A stretch of DNA of 64,000 nt from Mycolicibacterium arabiense (GTDB lineage Bacteria; Actinomycetota; Actinomycetes; Mycobacteriales; Mycobacteriaceae): positions 434,001 through 498,000 of the forward strand of contig NZ_AP022593.1 of assembly GCF_010731815.2 (NCBI RefSeq), given 5' to 3'. A model generated the notes under the pieces. That model saw only the letters and a program-made list of their open reading frames with translations. It did not search any database and was not told the origin of the DNA. How positions within the stretch are numbered: the first letter of the stretch is position 1; the number at the start of each line of letters is the position of its first letter. This document shows, one piece after another, positions 57,784 through 64,000 of the stretch. The translations under genes were made by a program, and so were the position numbers.

Positions 57784-58257
57784 GTGACCGAGCACGCCAA
57801 TGACGACAAGCCCGCCGCGCCAACCAATGACGGCACGCCCGCCGATCATGACCGCAAGTTGCCCGACGACGTCTCCGACGCGACCGTCGAAGCGGTCGGG
57901 TCGGTGTCCGAGGCCCTGGAGTGGGTCGAACGCGCCCGTGGACACCTTTACTCCTTCCACCAGTTGATGGGACATGCCGACCTCACGCTCGGCGACGCCT
58001 GCGACAAGTTGCGCGACGCTGGCCACACCGAGGTGGCCGACCGACTCGAGGCCGAGATGGTCGGTCGCAACGTGCTCAACGGCCGGTGGACCTTCCAGAT
58101 CGTCGAGGACTTCGACGACAACTACTGGTCGGTGCTGCGCGACCACGAGCGGCGCGTTCGCGACGAACTGCAGCAGGGTTACCGGCACGTGTTCGAGGCC
58201 AGGATGAAGGAGGACCGGCGCACCCACGGCCGCGTCGGACACGAGGGCGCCCCGTGA
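57784..58257 (+). CDS. conserved hypothetical protein upstream of cyp124
   Basis: 157 residues from a GTG at 57784. The first 40 residues are polar and probably flexible. The rest is helical and strongly amphipathic: ATVEAVGSVSEALEWVERARGHLYSFHQLMGHADLTLGDACDKLRDAGHTEVADRLEAEMVGRNVLNGRWTFQIVEDFDDNYWSVLRDHERRVRDEL. Several His (FHQLMGH) and acidic residues suggest a metal- or cofactor-binding helical bundle, but no family is certain. It is 50 bp upstream of cyp124 on the same strand and may be co-transcribed. Confidence 0.65.
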   Translation: MTEHANDDKPAAPTNDGTPADHDRKLPDDVSDATVEAVGSVSEALEWVERARGHLYSFHQLMGHADLTLGDACDKLRDAGHTEVADRLEAEMVGRNVLNGRWTFQIVEDFDDNYWSVLRDHERRVRDELQQGYRHVFEARMKEDRRTHGRVGHEGAP

Positions 58258-58307
58258 CTGGCGCTACGCTCGACGGCATCTAGTCCTTCGACGGTGAAGG
58301 GGGCGAC

Positions 58308-59597
58308 GTGGGTATCACGCCCCGGGTGAATGGCTCCGCTCCGCCCGACGTGCCGCGCTCGGAGATCAACCTCGGCTCTTGGGACTTCTGGGCGCTCGAC
58401 GACGACCTGCGCGAGGGTGCGTTCGCCACGCTGCGCCGCGAAGCGCCGGTGTCGTGGCATCCGGAGTTCATCCAGGACGGGTTCGAAGGCGGCCGCGGCC
58501 ACTGGGCCGTCACCCGGTACGACGACGTGTTCTATGCCAGCCGCCACCCGGAGATCTTCAGCTCGGCCCAGGGCATCACGATCGGCGATCAGACCCCCGA
58601 GCTCACCGAATACTTCGGCTCGATGATCGCGATGGACGACCCGCGGCACACCCGGCTGCGCAACATCGTCCGCAGTGCGTTCACGCCACGCGTCCTGGCG
58701 GTGATCGAGGACTCGGTGCGCGACCGCGCGCGCAGGCTCGTCGAGCAGATGGTGGCGAACCATCCGGACGGCCGCGCCGACCTGGTGACCGAACTGGCGG
58801 GCCCCCTACCGCTGCAGATCATCTGCGACATGATGGGCATCCCCGACGCCGACCACGACCGGATCTTCCACTGGACGAACGTCATCCTCGGCTTCGGCGA
58901 TCCCGACATCACCACCGACTTCGACGAGTTCTTCCGCGTCGCGATGGACATCGGCGCCTACGCGTCGGCGCTGGCCGACGACCGCCGCGCCAACCCGGGC
59001 GACGACCTCACCACCAGTCTGGTCCGGGCCGAACTCGACGGTGAGGGCCTGACCTCGAGCGAAGTCGCGTCGTTCTTCATCCTGCTGGTGGTGGCGGGCA
59101 ACGAGACCACGCGCAACGCGATCAGCCACGGCGTGCTGGCACTGAGCCGCCATCCCGATCAGCGTGACGCGTGGTGGGCCGACTACGACGAGGTCGCCCC
59201 GTCCGCAGTCGAGGAGATCGTGCGGTGGGCCTCACCGGTGAGCTACATGCGCCGGACGGTCACGCGCGAGGTCGAGATCGGCGGCGTCACGCTCGGCGAG
59301 GGCGACAAGGTCACCCTCTGGTACGGCTCGGCCAACCGCGACGAGTCGAAGTTCGCCGATCCGTGGACGTTCGACGTGCACCGGCATCCCAACCCGCACG
59401 TCGGGTTCGGTGGCGGAGGGGCGCACTTCTGCCTCGGCGCGAACCTGGCCCGCCGCGAGATCACCGTTGCCTTCGAGGAACTGCACCGCCAGATTCCCGA
59501 CTTGACGGCCACCGAGGAACCGGATCGTCTCCAGTCCGCGTTCATCCACGGCATCAAGCGGCTCCCGGTGGAGTGGACGCCGGCCTCTCGCGCTTAG
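58308..59597 (+). CDS. cyp124: CYP124 cytochrome P450 (methyl-branched lipid/sterol omega-hydroxylase)
   Basis: 429 residues from a GTG at 58308. It follows M. tuberculosis CYP124A1 (Rv2266, from memory) nearly residue for residue in its core: LGSWDFWALDDDLREGAFATLRREAPVS, YFGSMIAMDDPRHTRLRNIVRSAFTP, FHWTNVILGFGDPD, LVVAGNETTRNAISHGVLALSRHPDQRD (Thr), VEEIVRWASPVSYMRR (ExxR) and FGGGGAHFCLGANLARREI with haem Cys375. CYP124 hydroxylates methyl-branched fatty acids and isoprenoids at the terminal methyl and also cholesterol at C27 as a backup to CYP125. Electron-transfer partners are not encoded here. Confidence 0.92.
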   Translation: MGITPRVNGSAPPDVPRSEINLGSWDFWALDDDLREGAFATLRREAPVSWHPEFIQDGFEGGRGHWAVTRYDDVFYASRHPEIFSSAQGITIGDQTPELTEYFGSMIAMDDPRHTRLRNIVRSAFTPRVLAVIEDSVRDRARRLVEQMVANHPDGRADLVTELAGPLPLQIICDMMGIPDADHDRIFHWTNVILGFGDPDITTDFDEFFRVAMDIGAYASALADDRRANPGDDLTTSLVRAELDGEGLTSSEVASFFILLVVAGNETTRNAISHGVLALSRHPDQRDAWWADYDEVAPSAVEEIVRWASPVSYMRRTVTREVEIGGVTLGEGDKVTLWYGSANRDESKFADPWTFDVHRHPNPHVGFGGGGAHFCLGANLARREITVAFEELHRQIPDLTATEEPDRLQSAFIHGIKRLPVEWTPASRA

Positions 59598-59619
59598 AGG
59601 CTTCAGAGGCTCTAGGGGC

Positions 59620-60930
59620 TCACGCGGCCACCGACGCGTCGCACAGCTCGCCCAGGTCGACGGGACCGTCCGCAACGGGCGGTCGCCAGCCCGATGCGTA
59701 GACGCTGCGCGCCAAGGGCTCGACGGCTGCCAAGGTGTCCGGAAGCGCGTCCATCCGGGCATACGGCTCGGCCCCGCGGCGCACGCGGTCGTCGACCGCA
59801 CCGGCGGCCACGATCAGGTCCGAAGGCAGCGGGCGGGTCAGGTCGACGTCGCCGCCTGCCCATCGGCGCAGCCGGTCGGCATCGGCATGCCGATGGTCGT
59901 CGAACCACGGTCTGATGGCCGACGTGCACCACGAGTCGAATTCCATTGCAGCCGAGTCGACGTCGGCGCCGTGGTGGTCGATGATCGCCGTGAGCCGACT
60001 CGCCTGCGCGAGAGCCAGGGTGACTCCACGTCCCGCCAGCGGCGTCGTGGTGCACACGGCGTCGCCCACCGAGATCATGCCCGGCGCTGCCAGCGCGCCG
60101 TGCTCGTCGCACTGACCGCGATACCCGTTGTGCAGTCGGCCCCCCGGCAGCACCGGGGTCATGGGCTCGGATGCGGCCCCGTCGATCCACTCTCGCAGAC
60201 GCGGAATCCTGCGCACCACCGACTCGAAGACGTGCGCGTGTCGCAATGCCCGGACCCGTGGGTCCCGGCCGTCGTGGGCGATGGTGATCGAGAAGGTTCG
60301 GGCGTCGTGCAGGAACGCGACTGCGAAGTACCGGGCGAAGGCCAGCGACAGGCCGATCGGCGAGTTCGTCGGCGGATGGTCGGCCCCTCGCCTGCGCCGG
60401 TACTGCCGGGTCACGTAGGCGACGCCGCACGGTTCACCGATCGCCCGGGGTCGGATCCCCGCCGAGAAGCGGCTCGCGCGTCCCGAGGCGTCGAGCACCA
60501 GGTCAGCGGTGACGCGGCGTCCATCGACCTGGACGCCGCGTACGCGGGCGCCGTCGTCGATGGTCCGGTCGACGTGGCCGGTGACGAGGTCGATCCCTGG
60601 GCGTTCCGCGGCGACCTCACGCATCGTGGCCTCGAACGTGCTGCGCCGGCACAGCAGTGCGGCCGGTCTGCCGTCGGGCATGGTGGGGATGGACGCACCG
60701 GCGGAGACCAGGCGGTCGAGGAAGTCGGGCATGTCCTCGCGCAGCAGGTCGACGACCGGCCCGCGGAAGGTGTGGGCGTGCTCGAACTGCATGACGCCCC
60801 GCCGGCGCCACGGGCCCGAGCGCGGCGGTCCCGGGTCGCGGTCGACGACCGCGACGCGGTGCCCTCGTCTGGCGAGTGTCGTGGCGAGGTAGAGCCCGGT
60901 GGGTCCGGCGCCCACGATGGCGATCTGCAT
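59620..60930 (-). CDS. FAD-dependent monooxygenase/oxidoreductase
   Basis: 436 residues. The FAD-binding motif is IAIVGAGPTGLYLATTLARRGHRVAVVDRDPG at the N-terminus, followed by LVLDASGRASRF (a DG-like motif) and MISVGDAVCTTTPLAGRGVTLALAQA (GD motif). This matches the group A PHBH-like flavin oxidoreductases, including tryptophan halogenase-like relatives. No substrate is evident. It is divergent from a TetR gene with 58 bp between, which probably controls it. Confidence 0.85.
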   Translation of the reverse strand: MQIAIVGAGPTGLYLATTLARRGHRVAVVDRDPGPPRSGPWRRRGVMQFEHAHTFRGPVVDLLREDMPDFLDRLVSAGASIPTMPDGRPAALLCRRSTFEATMREVAAERPGIDLVTGHVDRTIDDGARVRGVQVDGRRVTADLVLDASGRASRFSAGIRPRAIGEPCGVAYVTRQYRRRRGADHPPTNSPIGLSLAFARYFAVAFLHDARTFSITIAHDGRDPRVRALRHAHVFESVVRRIPRLREWIDGAASEPMTPVLPGGRLHNGYRGQCDEHGALAAPGMISVGDAVCTTTPLAGRGVTLALAQASRLTAIIDHHGADVDSAAMEFDSWCTSAIRPWFDDHRHADADRLRRWAGGDVDLTRPLPSDLIVAAGAVDDRVRRGAEPYARMDALPDTLAAVEPLARSVYASGWRPPVADGPVDLGELCDASVAA

Positions 60931-60988
60931 GGGTACTCCACAATTGAGGTAACCTACGGTGTATTGAATACCTGAAGGGTGAACTCGA

Positions 60989-61633
60989 ATGGCGGATCAT
61001 GTCAAGCGCGATTACCGGTCCGCGTTGCGCGCCGCCCAGGCGGACGACACCCGGCGGGCCATCGTGAACGCGGCCGCGAAGCTGTTCACCGCCGACGGCT
61101 ATGGAGCGACGACCATCGACGCGATCGCAGGTGCGTCGGGCGTCAGTCGCAAGACCGTGTTCAGTGCCGTCGGCGGGAAGGTCGCATTGCTCAAGACCGC
61201 GCTCGACTGGGCCGTCGCCGGTGACGACAGGCCGGTGGCGCTGTCGGACCGACCGGCGTTCCAAGACCTGTTCGCACTGGAGGATCCGCGCCGCCTACTG
61301 CGGGAGTGGGTTCGCCTCCAAGTCCAAATCGCCGAGCGTGCCGTGGGGCTGTTCCGCGCGCTGGAGGTGGCCGCCGAGACCGACGGCGAGGCGCGTGAAT
61401 TGCTGACCACGGTGCACCGACAGCGCCTGGAGGGGGCCGCGCAGATCGTCGACCGGGTCGCCGAACTCGGTGCAGACGGGGCCGCGGTCCCCCGCGACCA
61501 CGCCGTGGACGTGGCGTGGTTGGCGGCCGACCCGGTCGTCTTCGATCGGATGGTTCGCCAACGCGGATGGGCGACCCACGCCTTCGAGGCGTGGGTCGCC
61601 GATGCGTTGATCGTGCAGTTGCTCCGCGACTAG
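60989..61633 (+). CDS. TetR-family regulator
   Basis: 214 residues. The HTH is RRAIVNAAAKLFTADGYGATTIDAIAGASGVSRKTVFSAVGGKVALLKTALDWAV, with a C-terminal domain rich in Asp/Glu/Arg. It is divergent from the FAD oxidoreductase gene across a 58-bp region in which short dyad elements such as AGGTA (60947-60951) and TACCT (60969-60973) occur. It most likely represses the FAD gene. The 3' end overlaps the convergent repeat-protein gene by 4 nt. Confidence 0.87.
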   Translation: MADHVKRDYRSALRAAQADDTRRAIVNAAAKLFTADGYGATTIDAIAGASGVSRKTVFSAVGGKVALLKTALDWAVAGDDRPVALSDRPAFQDLFALEDPRRLLREWVRLQVQIAERAVGLFRALEVAAETDGEARELLTTVHRQRLEGAAQIVDRVAELGADGAAVPRDHAVDVAWLAADPVVFDRMVRQRGWATHAFEAWVADALIVQLLRD

Positions 61634-62157
61634 CGGGTCGGGCGTCCGTCGGCGTGGCGTCCGTGCACGTCCTGGCCGTGTACGTCCTGCGCCTGCACGT
61701 CGTGCCGAGCGTCCTGACGCACGTCCTGCGCCTGCATCTCGTGCCGACCATCGTTGCCGTCGCGCACGACGACGCGATCCGACTCGTCGACCTGGTCGTC
61801 GGCCCGGCCGGACGACTTCACCCGCGGATCAAGCGAATCGGCGTGCTCGCGACGCTCGTCGAGATTCGAGCGCGTCGAGTCGACCACCTCGCGATGGCTG
61901 CTCGCCCGATCCTGCAAGCGCGCGGCCTCCGCAGCCTTGGCCTCCGCCTCGGCCTGCGCTGCGCGTGCCTTCGCCTCGGTCTCCGCGGCGATGGACTCGC
62001 GCCGCTCCAGCTTGCGGCCCTCGACGTGCACTTCTTCGCGGATGCGGTCGGCCTCGGCGGCACGCTTCTTGTGCGACGCGCTGCGCACCGCGAACGCGAT
62101 GAGCGCGAGCACGATGACCGCAACGACGGCGATGATGATCCATGTGGTGGTCGTCAT
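61630..62157 (-). CDS. membrane-anchored coiled-coil protein with 13-residue C-terminal repeat
   Basis: 175 residues from ATG 62157 with AAGGAG 6 nt upstream. One N-terminal membrane segment (WIIIAVVAVIVLALIAFAV, about 5-24) is followed by a charged coiled-coil region with Ala/Glu/Arg heptads (HKKRAAEADRIREEVHVEGRKLERRESIAAETEAKARAAQAEAEAKAAEAARLQ). The tail contains a tandem repeat, RH-[ED]-[MV]-QAQDV-x-x-x, with a 13-residue period: two full copies and a partial third. The topology is a cytosolic coiled coil with a polar tail. Its role is not known. The DNA of the repeat has a 39-bp period (61684-61710 and 61723-61749 are nearly identical). Confidence 0.72.
   Translation of the reverse strand: MTTTTWIIIAVVAVIVLALIAFAVRSASHKKRAAEADRIREEVHVEGRKLERRESIAAETEAKARAAQAEAEAKAAEAARLQDRASSHREVVDSTRSNLDERREHADSLDPRVKSSGRADDQVDESDRVVVRDGNDGRHEMQAQDVRQDARHDVQAQDVHGQDVHGRHADGRPTR
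61684..61749. repeat. 39-bp-period tandem repeat within the coiled-coil gene
   Basis: The segments at 61684-61710 and 61723-61749 share GTCCTGCGCCTGCA and TCGTGCCGA in register, 39 bp apart, and encode the 13-residue QAQDV repeat on the minus strand. The period is a multiple of three, so expansion or contraction would keep the frame. Confidence 0.7.
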
Positions 62158-62274
62158 GACGACTCCTTCGGTCGGCGGCACGGCGGGGCCATGGACGACC
62201 CACGATATTTGACGTACCTGTAACCCGGGTGCCCCCGGGCGAACGTTCCCAAACGCCTCCGAGCCCCGACCCAC

Positions 62275-63393
62275 CTATCGTCCGGCGGCGCCCAGGGCGT
62301 CGAGCATGCCTTCGGCCGACCGCGGCCAGGGGAACTCCTCGGCCCGCCTCCTGGCGCTGCGCCTGCGCACCGGTTCGGGTCGGTCGATGATCGACGCGAC
62401 CGCCTCGGCGATGGCCCCGGGGTCGTTGTCGGCGGCCACCCCGCTGTCATCGGACAGGATCTCGGCGAGGGCGGACGTCTTGGACACGACGGCCGGGGTG
62501 CCGCAAGCCAGCGCCTCCAGCGCGGCCAACCCGAAGGTCTCGTGCGGCCCGGGCGCGATGGCGACGTCGGCGGACGCGAGGATGGCCGCGACGGTGTCCC
62601 GGCAGCCGACGAACCCGGTGAAGTCGACGGGCAGGCGGGCCGCCTGCCGTTCCAGGCGCGATCGCATCGGACCTTCACCAACGACGACCATCCGCGCGTC
62701 GACCCCCGAATCGCGCAGGGCCGCAACGGTGTCGATGCTCCGGTGTACGTGCTTCTCGACCGAGAGCCTGCCGCAGTGCACCAGCAGCGTCTGCTGCGGT
62801 GCGGCCCACCGGTTGCGGACGAGTTCGCTTCGCCACCGCGGATGGAACTGTTCGAGGTCGACGCCGAGTGGCACGGTCACCACGTTGCGCGCGCCGATGC
62901 GATCGAATTCCGCCCGCGCGAAACCGGTCGTGCAGACCACGACGTCGTAGTCGGCGGCGGTCCGCCGGTTCGCGACGTCGGCGACCGTCCTGGCGAGTCG
63001 CCGTGGCAGCAGTTGTCCTGCCAGGCGGTCGAGGCGCTCGTGGGAGATCATGACGGTCGATACGCCATGTGCCCGGCCCCACTGCCCCAGTGAGCGCAGC
63101 GTCAACCGGTCCGACACCTCTATGGCGTCGGGTCCAAGACGCTCGAGCAGCGCGGTGACGGGGCTCGGCCGCACCGCACGATAGCCGCCGGTGAAGGGAA
63201 TCAGTCTGGCGGGCAGCGAGATTCGCCGAACGCCCGAGGGCAGTTGGCTGACGTCTTCATCGGCGCCGGGAACCACCAGGAACACCTCGTGGCCTGCAGC
63301 GCAGTACTCCGCTCCCAGGCGGTCGACCGCGGTGCGCAGCCCGCCCGAACGGGGGCCGTAGAAGTTGGCAACCTGGACGACCCGCATGTCCAT
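62275..63393 (-). CDS. mgtA: MgtA-type GT4 alpha-mannosyltransferase
   Basis: 372 residues; ATG 63393 or 63387 may start it. GT4 features: VVQVANFYGPRSGGLRTAVDRLGAEYCAAGHEVFLVVPG at the N-terminus, TVPLGVDLEQFHP, LLVHCGRLSVEKHVHRSIDTVAALRDSGVDARMVVVGEGPMR and the donor-binding HETFGLAALEALACGTPAVVS with its EX7E-like Glu. It resembles M. tuberculosis MgtA (Rv0557) throughout, from memory. MgtA transfers Man from GDP-Man to a glycosyl-diacylglycerol or polyprenol-type acceptor to start a lipomannan-like glycan. The neighbouring men genes known from M. tuberculosis are absent here. Confidence 0.88.
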   Translation of the reverse strand: MDMRVVQVANFYGPRSGGLRTAVDRLGAEYCAAGHEVFLVVPGADEDVSQLPSGVRRISLPARLIPFTGGYRAVRPSPVTALLERLGPDAIEVSDRLTLRSLGQWGRAHGVSTVMISHERLDRLAGQLLPRRLARTVADVANRRTAADYDVVVCTTGFARAEFDRIGARNVVTVPLGVDLEQFHPRWRSELVRNRWAAPQQTLLVHCGRLSVEKHVHRSIDTVAALRDSGVDARMVVVGEGPMRSRLERQAARLPVDFTGFVGCRDTVAAILASADVAIAPGPHETFGLAALEALACGTPAVVSKTSALAEILSDDSGVAADNDPGAIAEAVASIIDRPEPVRRRSARRRAEEFPWPRSAEGMLDALGAAGR

Positions 63394-63507
63394 CCATCGA
63401 ATCCGGGCCGTGTGTGCGGGGGCGAACGTCGGGTCGACGACGAAGCGAACGGCAGGCGAACACGCCTGCCGCGGTCGGCGCCGGCCGACATGGTGGCGAG
63501 GTGGTCG

Positions 63508-64000
63508 TCAGCCGACGTGTTGGCTCAGCCAGGCCCCCACGCGCTGCCATGCGTCGGCAGCGGCGGTCGGGTCGTAGCGCTGTCCGGTGTCGTTGAAGAA
63601 CGCGTGATCGGCGCCCTGTTCGACGACGAGTTCGTGGACGAGGCCGGCCTTGGTCAACGCTTGCTCGGCGGCGTCCTTGGTGGCGTTGACGCGGGCGTCC
63701 TTCTCGCCGTAGAAGCCCAGCACCGCCGCGTTCTTCGAGCCCGCGAGGTCCGCACCCTCGGGCAGCGGGCCGTAGAAGGGGAACGCCGCAGCCAGGCGCG
63801 GTTCACCGGCGGCGAGCAGTTGCCAGGTGAGTCCGCCGCCCATGCAGAAGCCGATCGCGGCGAGCTTCACACCGGGCGCGCGACGGGCCACTTCGTCGAG
63901 ACCGGACCGCAGGTTCGCCACGAAGTCGGCGGGTGAGATCTTGCTCAACGCCGCGGTGGCCTCCGCCGGGTCGGTGAACGTGGCCGTGCCGCCCTGCCCG
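63508..64000 (-). CDS. dienelactone-hydrolase-family protein, 3' part only
   Basis: The last 164 codons of a gene that begins beyond the right edge. The reading continues upstream of the TTG at 63948 into the edge (GQGGTATFTDPAEATAAL), so 63948 is not the start. The catalytic triad of the DLH family is present: IGFCMGGG (Cys nucleophile), GEKDARV (Asp) and GADHAFFNDTG (His). Members hydrolyse dienelactone or other small esters in the cytosol. It is the first gene upstream of mgtA, with 114 bp between, and I see no functional tie. Confidence 0.87.
   Translation of the reverse strand, partial: GQGGTATFTDPAEATAALSKISPADFVANLRSGLDEVARRAPGVKLAAIGFCMGGGLTWQLLAAGEPRLAAAFPFYGPLPEGADLAGSKNAAVLGFYGEKDARVNATKDAAEQALTKAGLVHELVVEQGADHAFFNDTGQRYDPTAAADAWQRVGAWLSQHVG

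Noticed and set aside
60946..60973. Short AGGTA/TACCT dyad in the FAD/TetR divergent gap
   Set aside because: The arms are only 5 bp with a long spacer; too weak to call an operator beyond its position.
1..64000. Mobile element, prophage or genomic island
   Set aside because: No transposase, integrase, direct-repeat-flanked segment or shift in base composition is apparent; every gene fits a mycobacterial core or accessory function.

Overview
This 64 kb window reads as chromosomal sequence from a rapid-growing mycobacterium (Mycolicibacterium type). The DNA is uniformly GC-rich, with frequent GTG and TTG starts and many 1-11 nt stop/start overlaps. Lineage markers include a mycolic-acid methyltransferase, an LdtMt1-type L,D-transpeptidase, an MgtA-type mannosyltransferase, CYP124 and CYP125 P450s, an FabG3-like steroid dehydrogenase, a DUF7159 protein, F420/LLM and PPOX oxidoreductases, and a CmtR-type metal sensor. 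I see no tRNA, rRNA, CRISPR array, transposase, integrase or prophage gene. Coding density is high and no gap without a gene exceeds about 255 bases.

Layout, left. 0-3.6 kb (minus): the start of a DivIVA-domain protein cut by the window edge, an M42 aminopeptidase, a MenC-like protein that has lost its catalytic residues, and an aldehyde dehydrogenase. 4.2-5.2 kb: a CmtR-like ArsR repressor and a cation-diffusion transporter, with a 32-bp dyad over the repressor start. 5.2-8.6 kb: a PPOX protein, an APH(6)/hydroxyurea-type kinase homologue without its catalytic Asp, an SGNH esterase and an acyltransferase. 8.8-12.3 kb (plus): an anchored Pro/Ala protein, a polytopic DUF6529-like protein, a Tat Rieske lipoprotein, a phosphodiesterase and YaaA. 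12.3-15.4 kb: nitroreductase, VOC protein, TerC behind a yybP-ykoY (Mn2+) riboswitch, and a frameshifted DUF1348 pseudogene. 15.5-21.5 kb: amidase, histidine kinase, NarL-type regulator, an orphan receiver and small hypotheticals.

Centre. 21.5-26.2 kb (minus): CinA, a choline-kinase-like protein and a four-domain dimethylglycine/sarcosine-type dehydrogenase. 26.3-30.4 kb: DedA protein, two small acidic proteins and a large exported GH2 exo-glucosaminidase-like enzyme. 30.5-43.2 kb is the steroid-flavoured section. Three close matches to the KstR operator lie in front of (a) an FabG3-like SDR and a DapB-like dehydrogenase, (b) a nitronate-monooxygenase-family protein with a divergent hypothetical/Bfd pair, and (c) a CYP125 paralogue. 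Interspersed are a STAS/anti-sigma pair, a HAD phosphatase and a TetR/molybdopterin-oxidoreductase pair.

Right. 43-50 kb: MmyB-type and FadR-type regulators, a His-box fatty-acid hydroxylase, the L,D-transpeptidase, DUF7159, and a small Cys/His protein behind a perfect CRP-type palindrome. 49-55 kb: threonine dehydratase-like enzyme, thioesterase with agmatinase, mycolic-acid methyltransferase, ABM monooxygenase, LLM oxidoreductase and methyltransferase. 55-64 kb: SRPBCC protein, Baeyer-Villiger monooxygenase, CYP124 with an upstream hypothetical, FAD oxidoreductase/TetR pair, a protein with a 13-residue tandem repeat, MgtA, and a dienelactone hydrolase cut by the right edge.

Most genes belong to known families. 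The less ordinary material is two enzyme homologues with dismantled active sites, the pseudogene, the anchored-protein/polytopic-membrane/Rieske gene set, and a group of regulatory DNA elements (riboswitch, KstR-type boxes, CRP-type site, CmtR-type dyad, start-codon repeat, FadR-type site).
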